From Pseudomonas brassicacearum subsp. brassicacearum (GTDB taxonomy: Bacteria > Pseudomonadota > Gammaproteobacteria > Pseudomonadales > Pseudomonadaceae), in the NCBI RefSeq assembly GCF_008801605.1, contig NZ_VZPJ01000008.1, forward strand, positions 221,797 to 285,796: a stretch of DNA of 64,000 nucleotides. The letters are read 5' to 3'. A program made the translations under genes and the position numbers. The notes under the pieces were generated by a model, which was not told the DNA's origin, did no database searches, and worked only from the letters and a program-made list of their open reading frames with translations. This document shows, in pieces, positions 41,720 to 50,544 of this stretch (position 1 is the first letter of the stretch; every line of letters begins with the position of its first letter).

Positions 41720-42652
41720 TCAACCGCGTTTGTCGTACAGCTTCGGCTCGCCCGGTGGACGGCTCTTGAAACGCCGGTGGGCCCAAAGGTATTGCTCGGG
41801 ACAATCACTCACCGACTGCTCGACCCACTGGTTGATGCGGATGCAATCGGCCTCCTCGGTCTCACCCGGGAAATCCGTCAGCGGGGCCTGGATCACCAGG
41901 CGATAACCGCTGCCGTCGGCCAGGCGTTCCTGGATGAAGGGCACCACCAGCGCCTTGCCCAGGCGGGCGAATTTGCTGGTGGCGGTGACCGTCGCGGCCT
42001 GGATGCCGAACAGCGGCACGAACACGCTCTGCTTGGCGCCGTAATCCTGGTCCGGCGCATACCAGATCGCCCGCCCGGCCCGCAGCAGCTTGAGCATGCC
42101 ACGCACGTCGTCACGCTCCACGGCCAGGGAGTCGAGGTTGTGCCGCTCGCGGCCGCGGCGTTGGATGTAGTCGAACAGCGGGTTCTTGTGCTCGCGGTAC
42201 ATGCCATCGATGGTGTGCTGCTGGCCGAGCAAGGCCGCGCCGATTTCCAGGGTGGTGAAATGCAGTGCCATCAGGATCACGCCCTTGCCCTCGCGCTGGG
42301 CCTGCTTGAGATGCTCCAGCCCTTCGACATGGGCCAGTTTCGCCAGGCGCGAACGCGACCACCACCAACTCATGGCCATTTCGAAAAAGGCGATGCCGGT
42401 GGAGGCAAAGTTTTCCTTGAGCAGACGCTTGCGTTCGGCGGCGGACTTTTGCGGGAAACACAGTTCCAGGTTGCGACGGGCGATGCGCCGTCGGTCGCCG
42501 GCTACTCGATACATCAGCGCGCCCAGTGCGCGACCGACCCGCAGCAACAACGGATAAGGCAATTGAACGATCAGCCACAACAGGCCCAGGCCGCACCACA
42601 GCGGCCAGAAACGCGGATGAAAAAATGCAGCTCGAAAACGCGGGCGATCCAT
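41720..42652 (-). CDS. lpxL: lipid A lauroyl acyltransferase (HtrB/LpxL)
   Basis: Adds a secondary acyl chain to lipid A precursors at the inner membrane. The 310-residue protein has one N-terminal hydrophobic anchor (FWPLWCGLGLLWLIVQLPYPLLLRVG) and the LABLATP-type core with the H-x4-E catalytic motif in MALHFTTLEIG (His at about 130), then YAPDQDYG and FVPLFG. ATG 42652 is used; ATG 42664 is a weaker alternative. Divergent from minC. Confidence 0.93.
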   Translation of the reverse strand: MDRPRFRAAFFHPRFWPLWCGLGLLWLIVQLPYPLLLRVGRALGALMYRVAGDRRRIARRNLELCFPQKSAAERKRLLKENFASTGIAFFEMAMSWWWSRSRLAKLAHVEGLEHLKQAQREGKGVILMALHFTTLEIGAALLGQQHTIDGMYREHKNPLFDYIQRRGRERHNLDSLAVERDDVRGMLKLLRAGRAIWYAPDQDYGAKQSVFVPLFGIQAATVTATSKFARLGKALVVPFIQERLADGSGYRLVIQAPLTDFPGETEEADCIRINQWVEQSVSDCPEQYLWAHRRFKSRPPGEPKLYDKRG

Positions 42653-42770
42653 TACAGCTTCCATTAGGACATGGGCCGCGCATTCTACATTGTTCGACCC
42701 GGGTTGCGGCTGGCGGACGATCTCGTTATAAGTCTCGGCACTTTTAGTGACAAGCCGTTGTACGCCGACC

Positions 42771-43508
42771 ATGAGCCAAACCGAACCGCTAGACCAAGAT
42801 CCCGTGTTCCAGCTGAAGGGCAGCATGCTCGCCATTACGGTGCTGGAGCTGGCCCGCAACGACCTGGAAGGCCTTGACCGGCAGTTGGCGGCCAAAGTCG
42901 CCCAGGCACCGAACTTCTTCAGCAATGCACCGCTGGTGCTGGCCCTGGACAAGCTGCCGGCCGGCGAAGGCGCGGTGGACCTGCCAGGCCTGATGCGCGT
43001 TTGCCGCCAGCACGGCCTGCGCACCCTGGCGATCCGCGCCAGCCGCATCGAAGACATCGCCGCCGCCATCGCCGTGGACATTCCGGTGCTGCCGCCGTCC
43101 GGCGCCCGGGAGCGCGTGCTGGAGCTGAGCCCGGTCGAAGCCAAGAAAGCCCCGGAAAAACCACCAGAGCCCACCATCAAGCCGACGCGTGTCATCACCT
43201 CGCCAGTGCGCGGCGGGCAGCAGATTTATGCCCAGGGTGGCGATCTGGTCATCGTGTCCTCGGTCAGCCCGGGGGCGGAACTTCTCGCCGATGGCAACAT
43301 CCATGTATACGGCCCGATGCGCGGTCGTGCGCTGGCCGGCGTCAAGGGCGATACGAAAGCCAGGATCTTCTGTCAGCAATTGAGCGCTGAACTGGTCTCC
43401 ATCGCCGGGCAGTACAAGGTCTCCGAGGATTTGCGCCGCGATCCGTTGTGGGGGGCCGGCGTTCAGATCAGCCTGTCGGGCGACGTGTTGAACATCATTC
43501 GGCTTTAA
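42771..43508 (+). CDS. minC: septum-site protein MinC
   Basis: Inhibits FtsZ assembly away from mid-cell. The 245-residue protein shows an N-terminal FtsZ-binding domain (VFQLKGSMLAITVLELA...), a Pro/Lys-rich linker (about 125-150, KKAPEKPPEPTIKP) and a C-terminal beta-helix domain binding MinD (SPVRGGQQIYAQGGDLVIVSSVSPGAELLADGNIHVYGPMRGRALAG). ATG 42771 is in frame with MSQTEPLD. First gene of minCDE. Confidence 0.96.
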   Translation: MSQTEPLDQDPVFQLKGSMLAITVLELARNDLEGLDRQLAAKVAQAPNFFSNAPLVLALDKLPAGEGAVDLPGLMRVCRQHGLRTLAIRASRIEDIAAAIAVDIPVLPPSGARERVLELSPVEAKKAPEKPPEPTIKPTRVITSPVRGGQQIYAQGGDLVIVSSVSPGAELLADGNIHVYGPMRGRALAGVKGDTKARIFCQQLSAELVSIAGQYKVSEDLRRDPLWGAGVQISLSGDVLNIIRL

Positions 43509-43567
43509 CGGATACTGCCGCATTTTCCAAGCATCTCTAAAACGAGCGAAAACGGCTTAAACGACGT

Positions 43568-43693
43568 AGGAAAAAGGATCAGGCAGTGTTTACCGGAGGT
43601 AGACCCCGCCCGACATCCGATTCCAGCCAAGCCTGTCCAATTGCAGCAGTTTTCCAGAGATGTTTTTCAGGGGCTGAAAAAGTCCTTTTTCCT
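43568..43693. other. minC-minD spacer with 11-base inverted repeat
   Basis: AGGAAAAAGGA at 43568-43578 is the exact reverse complement of TCCTTTTTCCT at 43683-43693, near the minD ribosome site. CATCTCT (43532) and AGAGATG (43656) form a second, overlapping pair. The spacer is 200 bases, long for an operon. Confidence 0.5.
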
Positions 43694-43708
43694 TAGGGGT
43701 GAAACACC

Positions 43709-44521
43709 TTGGCCAAGATTCTCGTGGTTACATCCGGCAAGGGTGGTGTGGGTAAGACCACCACCAGCGCCGCTATCGGTACCGGCCTCGCTCTGCGCGG
43801 CCACAAGACAGTCATCGTCGACTTCGACGTCGGCCTGCGTAACCTGGACCTGATCATGGGTTGCGAGCGTCGCGTGGTCTACGACTTCGTCAACGTGGTC
43901 AACGGCGAAGCGAACCTGCAGCAAGCCCTGATCAAGGACAAGCGCCTTGAGAACCTCTACGTGCTGGCCGCCAGTCAGACCCGCGACAAAGACGCGCTGA
44001 CCCAGGAAGGCGTGGAAAAAGTCCTGATGCAACTCAAGGAAGACTTCGAGTTCGTGGTGTGCGACTCCCCGGCCGGTATCGAGAAAGGTGCCCACCTGGC
44101 CATGTACTTCGCTGACGAAGCGATCGTCGTGACCAACCCGGAAGTGTCGTCGGTGCGTGACTCCGACCGCATGCTGGGCCTGCTGGCGAGCAAATCCCGT
44201 CGCGCCGAGAAGGGCGAAGAGCCGATCAAGGAACACCTGCTGCTGACCCGCTACAACCCGCAACGGGTCAGCGATGGCGAAATGCTGGGCGTCGAAGACG
44301 TCAAGGAAATCCTCGCCGTCACCCTGCTGGGTGTCATTCCGGAATCCCAAGCGGTACTCAAGGCCTCCAACTCCGGCGTACCGGTGATTCTCGACGACCA
44401 GAGCGACGCCGGCCAGGCATACAGCGATGCCGTCGATCGCCTGCTGGGCAAAACCGTGGAGCATCGTTTCCTCGATGTAACGAAGAAAGGTTTCTTCGAG
44501 CGCCTGTTTGGAGGTAGGTAA
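43709..44521 (+). CDS. minD: septum-site ATPase MinD
   Basis: Membrane-cycling ATPase that carries MinC. At 270 residues, it has the deviant Walker A KGGVGKTTTSAAIG (about 11-24), the Walker B-like DFDVGLRNLDLIMG and the C-terminal amphipathic membrane-targeting sequence KKGFFERLFGG. The start is an unusual TTG (43709) with AGGGGTG upstream. Its stop overlaps the minE start by one base. Confidence 0.97.
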   Translation: MAKILVVTSGKGGVGKTTTSAAIGTGLALRGHKTVIVDFDVGLRNLDLIMGCERRVVYDFVNVVNGEANLQQALIKDKRLENLYVLAASQTRDKDALTQEGVEKVLMQLKEDFEFVVCDSPAGIEKGAHLAMYFADEAIVVTNPEVSSVRDSDRMLGLLASKSRRAEKGEEPIKEHLLLTRYNPQRVSDGEMLGVEDVKEILAVTLLGVIPESQAVLKASNSGVPVILDDQSDAGQAYSDAVDRLLGKTVEHRFLDVTKKGFFERLFGGR

Positions 44522-44775
44522 TGAACCTTTTTGACTTCTTTCGTGCCAACAAAAAGCCCAGTACCGCCTCGGTCGCGAAAGAGCGTCTACAGATCATCGT
44601 GGCGCACGAACGCGGCCAACGCAGCACCCCTGACTACCTGCCGGCCTTGCAGAAGGAACTGGTGGAAGTGATCCGCAAATACGTCAACATCGGTAGCGAT
44701 GACGTGCACGTGGCACTGGAAAGCCAGGGCAGCTGCTCGATCCTGGAACTCAACATCACCCTGCCGGATCGCTGA
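44521..44775 (+). CDS. minE: cell division topological specificity factor MinE
   Basis: Stimulates MinD ATPase and drives pole-to-pole oscillation. The 84-residue protein begins MNLFDFFRANKKPSTASVAKERL (anti-MinCD helix) and has the topological-specificity domain with DYLPALQKELVEVIRKYV. Overlap TAATG with minD gives coupling. Confidence 0.96.
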   Translation: MNLFDFFRANKKPSTASVAKERLQIIVAHERGQRSTPDYLPALQKELVEVIRKYVNIGSDDVHVALESQGSCSILELNITLPDR

Positions 44776-44880
44776 TAGATCCTGCGGGAGCCACGGCGGC
44801 TCGGGTCCTGGAGTCCTTCCCACAGGGTTAGGAAAAAAGGGCCCGAGCCGCCGTTGGCGTTTGTAACGAGACTGTTTTCA

Positions 44881-45516
44881 ATGCCCCTGTCCAACATCCG
44901 CATCATTCATCAGGACGCCGCCGTCCTGGTGGTCGACAAGCCGACCCTGTTGCTCTCCGTGCCCGGCCGGGCCGACGACAACAAGGACTGCCTGATTACC
45001 CGCCTGCAGGAAAACGGCTATCCGGAAGCCCGAATCGTGCACCGACTGGACTGGGAAACCTCCGGCATCATCCTGTTGGCCCGCGACCCGGACACCCATC
45101 GCGAACTGTCCCGGCAATTTCATGATCGCGAAACCGAAAAAGCCTACACGGCACTGTGCTGGGGCCAACCGGAACTGGACAGCGGCAGCATCGACCTGCC
45201 CTTGCGCTATGACCCGCCGACCAAACCTCGGCATGTGGTGGACCATGAGCACGGCAAACACGCCCTGACCTTCTGGCGCGTGCTGGAACGTTGCGGCGAT
45301 TGGTGCCGCGTCGAACTCACGCCGATTACCGGGCGCTCGCACCAATTGCGCGTGCACATGCTGTCCATAGGTCATCCGTTGCTGGGCGACGGACTCTACG
45401 CCCACCCGCAGGCCCTCGCTGCCTGGCCGCGCCTGTGCCTGCACGCCAGCATGCTCAGCTTCACCCATCCGCAAAGCGGCGAGCGCTTGCGCTTCGAGTG
45501 CCCGGCACCGTTCTGA
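44881..45516 (+). CDS. RluA-family pseudouridine synthase
   Basis: A 211-residue RNA pseudouridine synthase. The catalytic Asp is in RIVHRLDWETSGI (about 48-60), followed by PITGRSHQLRVHM (about 143-155) and GDGLYAHP. The size and lack of an S4 domain fit the RluA group, which in E. coli modifies 23S rRNA U746 and tRNA U32; the specific target here is inferred. ATG 44881 is preferred to an in-frame TTG at 44854. Follows minE by 105 bases. Confidence 0.9.
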   Translation: MPLSNIRIIHQDAAVLVVDKPTLLLSVPGRADDNKDCLITRLQENGYPEARIVHRLDWETSGIILLARDPDTHRELSRQFHDRETEKAYTALCWGQPELDSGSIDLPLRYDPPTKPRHVVDHEHGKHALTFWRVLERCGDWCRVELTPITGRSHQLRVHMLSIGHPLLGDGLYAHPQALAAWPRLCLHASMLSFTHPQSGERLRFECPAPF

Positions 45517-45533
45517 AGTTTCGCATGACCGCC

Positions 45534-45624
45534 TGTGGGAGCGAGCTTGCTCGCGATGCGGTGTGTCAGTCGATCACCCTGCTGGCTGATCTGACGCTAT
45601 CGCGAGCAAGCTCGCTCCCACAGG
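45534..45624. repeat. REP pair
   Basis: Forward and inverted REP arms with a 40-base spacer before apeB. Confidence 0.9.
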
Positions 45625-45700
45625 TTGAACAACCAACGGGATGCCCCCCCATCCATCAGCAATACGGTAAACTGCCGCCCATTGCTGTCTGGAGTTTCTT

Positions 45701-46990
45701 ATGCGCGCAGAGTTGAACCAGGGCCTGATCGACTTTCTCAAGGCCTCCCCTACCCCGTTCCATGCCACCGCCAGCCTTGCCAAGCGCCTGGAGGCGGCAG
45801 GCTATCAGCGTCTTGACGAACGCGAGACCTGGGCCACCGAGGCCAACGGTCGCTATTACGTCACGCGCAACGACTCCTCGATCATCGCCTTCAAGCTCGG
45901 CCGCAACTCACCGTTGCACGATGGCATCCGCCTGGTCGGCGCCCACACCGACAGCCCCTGCCTGCGGGTCAAGCCGCAGCCGGAACTGCAACGCCACGGG
46001 TTCTGGCAACTGGGCGTGGAAGTCTACGGCGGTGCATTGCTGGCGCCGTGGTTCGACCGGGACCTGTCCCTGGCCGGACGCGTGACCTTCCGTCGCGATG
46101 GCAAGGTCGAAAGCCAGTTGATCGATTTCAAGGCACCGATCGCCACGATTCCGAACCTGGCCATCCACCTCAATCGCGAAGCCAACCAGGGCTGGGCCAT
46201 CAACCCGCAGAATGAACTGCCGCCGATCCTTGCCCAGTTCGCCGGGGACGAGCGCGTCGACTTCCGTGCCGTGCTCACCGATCAACTGGCTCGCGAACAC
46301 GGCCTGAATGCCGACGTGGTACTCGATTACGAGTTGAGTTTCTACGATACGCAAAGCGCTGCGGTCATTGGCCTGCACGGCGATTTCATCGCCGGTGCGC
46401 GCCTGGACAACCTGCTGTCGTGCTACGCCGGCTTGCAAGCGTTGCTGAACACTGACACCGAAGAAACCTGCGTGCTGGTTTGCAACGATCACGAAGAAGT
46501 CGGCTCGTGCTCGGCCTGTGGCGCCGACGGCCCGATGCTGGAGCAAACCCTGCGTCGCCTGCTGCCTGAAGGTGAAGAGTTCGTCCGCACCATTCAGAAA
46601 TCCCTGCTGGTGTCGGCGGACAACGCCCACGGCGTGCACCCCAACTATGCCGACAAGCACGACGCCAACCACGGCCCCAAGCTCAATGCCGGCCCGGTGA
46701 TCAAGGTCAACAGCAACCAGCGCTACGCCACCAACAGCGAAACCGCCGGGTTCTTCCGCCACCTGTGCATGGCCGAAGAAGTGCCGGTGCAGAGCTTCGT
46801 GGTGCGCAGCGACATGGGCTGTGGCTCGACCATCGGCCCGATCACCGCCAGCCAGCTGGGCGTGCGCACCGTGGACATCGGTTTGCCGACCTTCGCCATG
46901 CATTCGATCCGTGAACTGTGCGGCAGCCATGACCTGGCGCATCTGGTGAAGGTGCTGAGCGCGTTCTACGCCTCTCGCGAGTTGCCATAA
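45701..46990 (+). CDS. apeB: M18 family aminopeptidase
   Basis: A 429-residue zinc aminopeptidase of the aspartyl-aminopeptidase family. Metal and active-site segments are visible: GAHTDSPCLRVKPQPE (zinc His about 80), LDNLLSCYAGLQALL, NDHEEVGSCSACGADGPM (Glu-Glu pair about 265-266), and SDMGCGSTIGP. Position of all conserved blocks matches a full-length enzyme. It releases N-terminal residues (often acidic) in the cytoplasm. Preceded by a REP pair, with its own promoter expected. Confidence 0.94.
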   Translation: MRAELNQGLIDFLKASPTPFHATASLAKRLEAAGYQRLDERETWATEANGRYYVTRNDSSIIAFKLGRNSPLHDGIRLVGAHTDSPCLRVKPQPELQRHGFWQLGVEVYGGALLAPWFDRDLSLAGRVTFRRDGKVESQLIDFKAPIATIPNLAIHLNREANQGWAINPQNELPPILAQFAGDERVDFRAVLTDQLAREHGLNADVVLDYELSFYDTQSAAVIGLHGDFIAGARLDNLLSCYAGLQALLNTDTEETCVLVCNDHEEVGSCSACGADGPMLEQTLRRLLPEGEEFVRTIQKSLLVSADNAHGVHPNYADKHDANHGPKLNAGPVIKVNSNQRYATNSETAGFFRHLCMAEEVPVQSFVVRSDMGCGSTIGPITASQLGVRTVDIGLPTFAMHSIRELCGSHDLAHLVKVLSAFYASRELP

Positions 46991-47014
46991 CCGCCCCGAA
47001 GGCATGATGAACCC

Positions 47015-47078
47015 TGTGGGAGCAAGGCTTGCTCCCACACAGCTTTGCTCCCATACAGTTTTCTTCCCACACAGTGTT
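47015..47078. repeat. degenerate REP-related array
   Basis: tgtgggagcaaggcttgctcccaca, then agctttgctcccataca and ttcttcccacacag: three successive half copies, without the tcgcgat tip. Confidence 0.72.
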
Positions 47079-47172
47079 TGCCTCGGGAATGAGGGCGATG
47101 TGACATACATCAGCACACCCCGGCAAAACCCCAACTAGACTGGCCTTATCCTTCCCTGACAAGGCTGTCGCC

Positions 47173-47355
47173 ATGATCTCGATGTCTTCGTTCAACGCCA
47201 TGCTGGTGCCCATCGTTGCAGGCATGATCCTGCTGGCCATCGGCTTCAACTTCCGTGACAAGAGCGTCGGGGTCTTTGCCATGTGGATCGGCATGTTGTT
47301 GATCCTCGCCACGGTGGTGATCAAGATCCTGAGCAAGCTCAACGAGTCGCTCTGA
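47173..47355 (+). CDS. small two-helix membrane protein
   Basis: A 60-residue protein with two hydrophobic helices (NAMLVPIVAGMILLAIGFNF and VGVFAMWIGMLLILATVVIKIL) and a lysine-containing tail. Function unknown. ATG 47173 or 47182 are both possible. Its place after apeB is, as I recall, kept in pseudomonads. Confidence 0.7.
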   Translation: MISMSSFNAMLVPIVAGMILLAIGFNFRDKSVGVFAMWIGMLLILATVVIKILSKLNESL

Positions 47356-47362
47356 CCCTGCC

Positions 47363-48112
47363 TCAGGCTGCGGGCGATTGTTCCGGCACAGCTTGCTCCG
47401 GCACATCCACGCCGACATGGATCGCATCGTGTCGCCAGAACTCCAGGTCGCAATCGATCAGCCGCTGATGCTGGTCATAGTTGACCCGTGCGATGCGAAG
47501 CCCGGGGCTGCCCACCGAGACCTTCAACGCCGCTGCCGCTTCCAGCTGTAAAGAGGTGGGCACGATTTCAAACTTCACCCGGCCGTAGTGCAGGTCGTAA
47601 TGGCGGGCGTACAGCTCGGTGATGGACTGGTTGAGGTCAAACCCCAAAATGTCCGGAAAATACTGCGGGTTCAGGTAGTGCTCGACGTATAGCACCAGCC
47701 GCTCGTCGATACGCCGCACGCGGCAGATCTGGATCACGCTGGACAACGCCGGCAGTTGCAACCAGGCACACACCGCCGCCGAGGCAGGTTGCAGGCGCGC
47801 CGAGATCACTTGGGTAGAAGGCACACGCCCCTGGGCTGCGACCATGGCGTGGAAATGGCTGCGCTGCATCAGGTTGTAGGCCAGGCGCGGCGGCGAGACG
47901 AACCAGCCCCGGCGCTCCTCCCGATAAATCTGCCCCTGGGCTTCGAGCTGCAACAACGCCTCACGCACGGTAATCCGCGTGGTCCCGAACAATTCACTGA
48001 GCTTGCGCTCGGCCGGCAGCTTGCTACCGGGCGCCAGCAACCCGTGGTCGAGCTGCTCTTGCAGGACCTGTCCGATGGCTGTCACCGCTTTGGTTGCATC
48101 GATGCGCATCAA
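47363..48112 (-). CDS. GntR family regulator with UTRA domain (HutC/PhnF subgroup)
   Basis: A 249-residue repressor: N-terminal winged helix (about 10-75: LLAPGSKLPAERKLSELFGTTRITVREALLQLEAQGQIYREERRGWFVSPP) and a C-terminal UTRA ligand-binding domain (about 95-240, with RVRRIDERLVLYVEHYLNPQYFPDILGFDLNQSITELYARHYD). Members bind sugar phosphates, amino-acid derivatives or phosphonates. It is divergent from the ABC importer gene. A site CTGGACTAGACCAG lies 12-25 bases from its start codon and a matching site lies before the importer, implying autoregulation and control of the operon. Confidence 0.93.
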   Translation of the reverse strand: MMRIDATKAVTAIGQVLQEQLDHGLLAPGSKLPAERKLSELFGTTRITVREALLQLEAQGQIYREERRGWFVSPPRLAYNLMQRSHFHAMVAAQGRVPSTQVISARLQPASAAVCAWLQLPALSSVIQICRVRRIDERLVLYVEHYLNPQYFPDILGFDLNQSITELYARHYDLHYGRVKFEIVPTSLQLEAAAALKVSVGSPGLRIARVNYDQHQRLIDCDLEFWRHDAIHVGVDVPEQAVPEQSPAA

Positions 48113-48123
48113 CGTTACCTATC

Positions 48124-48140
48124 TGGACTAGACCAGCACT
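48124..48140. promoter_or_regulatory. CTG-N2-CTAGACCA-N-CAC operator, gntR-proximal
   Basis: CTGGACTAGACCAGCAC, near-palindromic (CTGG-N-CTAG-N-CCAG), typical of HutC-subgroup GntR operators. Confidence 0.65.
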
Positions 48141-48400
48141 GTTTCGGGGCAAGATCGACTGTCCATCGATCCGCTTCTTGGTCCAGCAAGCCTAGGCACT
48201 GCACATGACTGGCAGATGACAGAGCCGCCGAACGGTCGTTTTGCAAGCGTGCAAATTAACGGCCAAGTCCTTTCAGATCAGCTGTTTAACCATGGTCTAC
48301 GCTTAATTCGCAGGCAACCTCCACGAGCCGGGCATTTCCTGGACCCTCCACCACCGACATCAAAATGTCACAGGGCTCGCCTACATTGGCTCAGGTATTG

Positions 48401-48417
48401 CTGACCTAGACCAACAC
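48401..48417. promoter_or_regulatory. CTG-N2-CTAGACCA-N-CAC operator, importer-proximal
   Basis: CTGACCTAGACCAACAC: 14 of 17 bases identical to the gntR-proximal site. It lies 42 bases before the binding-protein ATG. Confidence 0.65.
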
Positions 48418-48458
48418 AACCGCAATCGCAGCGTTGAAAACGCCCATAGGAGCTTCGG

Positions 48459-49526
48459 ATGAAACAGCTTTTCCTGGCATCACTGTTAGGCTCGACCATT
48501 GCCATGTGCACCGCCGCCATGGCCGCTGACACCGATCTGAAAACGTTGGAAGCCGCTGCGAAAGCGGAAGGCGCCGTGAACAGCGTCGGGATGCCCGATG
48601 ACTGGGCAAACTGGAAAGGCACCTGGGACGACCTGGCCAAGGTCTACGGCCTGAAACACATCGACACCGACATGAGCTCGGCCCAGGAAATCGCCAAGTT
48701 CGCCGCCGAGAAAGACAACGCCAGCGCCGACATCGGCGACGTCGGTGCAGCTTTCGGCCCGATCGCGGTCAAGCAGGGCGTGGTTCAACCCTACAAGCCA
48801 AGCACCTGGGAACAAGTCCCTGCCTGGGCCAAGGACAAGGACGGCAACTGGGCATTGGCCTACACCGGCACCATCGCGTTCATCGTCAACAAGAAGCTGC
48901 TGCACGGTTCCGAAGTACCAACCAAATGGGCGGACCTGAAGACCGGCAAATACAAAGTCTCCATCGGTGACGTGAGCACCGCCGCCCAGGCCGCCAACGG
49001 CGTGCTGGCCGCGGCCCTGGCCAACGGCGGTAACGAGAAGAACGTCCAGCCGGCGCTGTTGATGTTCGCCGAAATCGCCAAGCAAGGGCGCCTGTCCATG
49101 GCCAACCCAACTATCGCCACGATGGAAAAGGGTGAAGTCGAAGTCGGCGTGGTCTGGGATTTCAACGGCCTGAGCTACAAGGCCAAGATGGCCAACCCGG
49201 ATGACTACATCGTGCTGATTCCGTCCGACGGCTCGGTCATCTCCGGCTACACCACCATCATCAACAAATACGCCAAGCACCCGAACGCCGCCAAGCTGGC
49301 TCGTGAGTACATCTTCAGCGACGCCGGCCAGATCAACCTGGCCAAGGGCAACGCCCGTCCGATCCGCGCCGAGCACCTGACCCTGCCGGCAGAGGTCAAG
49401 GCCAAGCTGCTGCCGAACGAGCAGTACAAAGGCGTGACCCCGATCAAGGACGCGGATGCTTGGGAGAAGACTTCCAAGGCACTGCCGCAGGCGTGGAATG
49501 AACAAGTCATCGTCGAGATGAAGTGA
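48459..49526 (+). CDS. ABC transporter periplasmic binding protein
   Basis: A 355-residue type-2 periplasmic receptor with a signal peptide (to AAMA-AD). The family contains iron, thiamine, polyamine and 2-aminoethylphosphonate receptors; features such as GMPDDWANWKGTWDDLAKVYG and TDMSSAQEIAKFAAEK do not fix a ligand. TAGGAG precedes ATG 48459. First gene of the operon; the enzymes at 49738 and 53206 suggest a phosphorylated or phosphonate ligand. A REP pair separates it from the next gene. Confidence 0.9.
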   Translation: MKQLFLASLLGSTIAMCTAAMAADTDLKTLEAAAKAEGAVNSVGMPDDWANWKGTWDDLAKVYGLKHIDTDMSSAQEIAKFAAEKDNASADIGDVGAAFGPIAVKQGVVQPYKPSTWEQVPAWAKDKDGNWALAYTGTIAFIVNKKLLHGSEVPTKWADLKTGKYKVSIGDVSTAAQAANGVLAAALANGGNEKNVQPALLMFAEIAKQGRLSMANPTIATMEKGEVEVGVVWDFNGLSYKAKMANPDDYIVLIPSDGSVISGYTTIINKYAKHPNAAKLAREYIFSDAGQINLAKGNARPIRAEHLTLPAEVKAKLLPNEQYKGVTPIKDADAWEKTSKALPQAWNEQVIVEMK

Positions 49527-49580
49527 GGCGCTAGCTCCCGCTCGGATATCCACTGGGCACCCAACTGTAGAAGCGGTCCC

Positions 49581-49672
49581 TGTGGGAGCAAAGCTTGCTC
49601 GCGATAAACGATGACACGGTCTTGAAATTGCACCGTGTCGCCAGCATCGCGAGCAAGCTTTGCTCCCACAGG
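49581..49672. repeat. REP pair, AAAGC variant, within operon
   Basis: Forward tgtgggagcaaagcttgctcgcgat and inverted copy between the binding-protein gene and the phosphatase-superfamily gene. Such hairpins often lead to higher message level of the upstream gene. Confidence 0.88.
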
Positions 49673-49737
49673 CCTGCTCTTACAGTGGAGCTTGGAGGAT
49701 TCGAGTTTTCTGGTATCTGCCCGGAGTCCCGGTACCC

Positions 49738-50544
49738 ATGAAGCACAACGTCATCCTGGTGGTGCTCGACGGTCTCAACCATGAGGTCGCCCGGCATGCC
49801 ATGGGGCATTTGCAGGCTTACGTCGGCGCAGGACGCGCGGCCCTCTACAAACTGGAATGTGAGTTGCCCGCCCTGTCCCGCCCGCTCTACGAATGCATCC
49901 TCACCGGCGTCGTGCCCATTGACAGCGGGATCGTGCACAACAACGTCACGCGCCTGTCGAACCAGCGCAGCATTTTCCACTACGCCACCCAGGCCGGCTT
50001 GAGTACGGCGGCCGCGGCGTATCACTGGGTCAGCGAGCTCTACAACGTTTCGCCCTTCGTGGCCGGTCGCGATCGTCACACCGACAACCCCGACCTGCCG
50101 ATCCAGTACGGGCATTTCTATTGGAATGACCACTACCCCGATTCCCATCTGTTCGCCGACGCCGAACACCTGCGTCAGCGCTACCTGCCGAACTTCCTGC
50201 TGGTGCACCCGATGAACATCGACGACGCCGGCCACAAGCACGGCCTCGACACCCCGCAATACCGCAACAGCGCCCGCTCGGCCGACATCAACCTAGCGGT
50301 CTACCTGCAAGGCTGGCTCGACGCCGGTTACCAGGTGCTGGTGACGTCCGACCACGGCATGAACAACGATCGCTCCCATAACGGTCTGCTGGCCGAGGAA
50401 CGGGAAGTGCCGCTGTTCGTCCTGGGTGACAGCTTCAGTCTCGATCCCGCTGCGGCACCCAGGCAGACCGAACTGTGCGGCACCATTTGCCAACTGCTCG
50501 GCGTCGATCACGACAAACCCTATTGCCAGGAGTTACTCAAGTGA
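49738..50544 (+). CDS. alkaline-phosphatase-superfamily phosphodiesterase/phosphatase
   Basis: A 268-residue cytoplasmic enzyme (no signal peptide) of the type I phosphodiesterase/nucleotide pyrophosphatase group. Metal ligands expected: D11 (VVLDGLNH), D163 and H166/H168 (NIDDAGHKHG), D205-H206 (TSDHGM) and H214. The nucleophile candidate is Ser47 in LSRPLYE, where most homologues have Thr or Ser. The short length suits a minimal NPP or phosphonoacetate-hydrolase-like enzyme. ATG 49738 is in the position expected. Its stop overlaps the next gene's GTG. Confidence 0.85.
   Translation: MKHNVILVVLDGLNHEVARHAMGHLQAYVGAGRAALYKLECELPALSRPLYECILTGVVPIDSGIVHNNVTRLSNQRSIFHYATQAGLSTAAAAYHWVSELYNVSPFVAGRDRHTDNPDLPIQYGHFYWNDHYPDSHLFADAEHLRQRYLPNFLLVHPMNIDDAGHKHGLDTPQYRNSARSADINLAVYLQGWLDAGYQVLVTSDHGMNNDRSHNGLLAEEREVPLFVLGDSFSLDPAAAPRQTELCGTICQLLGVDHDKPYCQELLK

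Larger units (their letters stand above)
48113..48458. promoter_or_regulatory. 346-base divergent control region, gntR / importer
   Basis: It holds two matching operator words (48124-48140 and 48401-48417) and a possible third half site TTGGTCCA near 48178. No gene fits. Confidence 0.65.
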
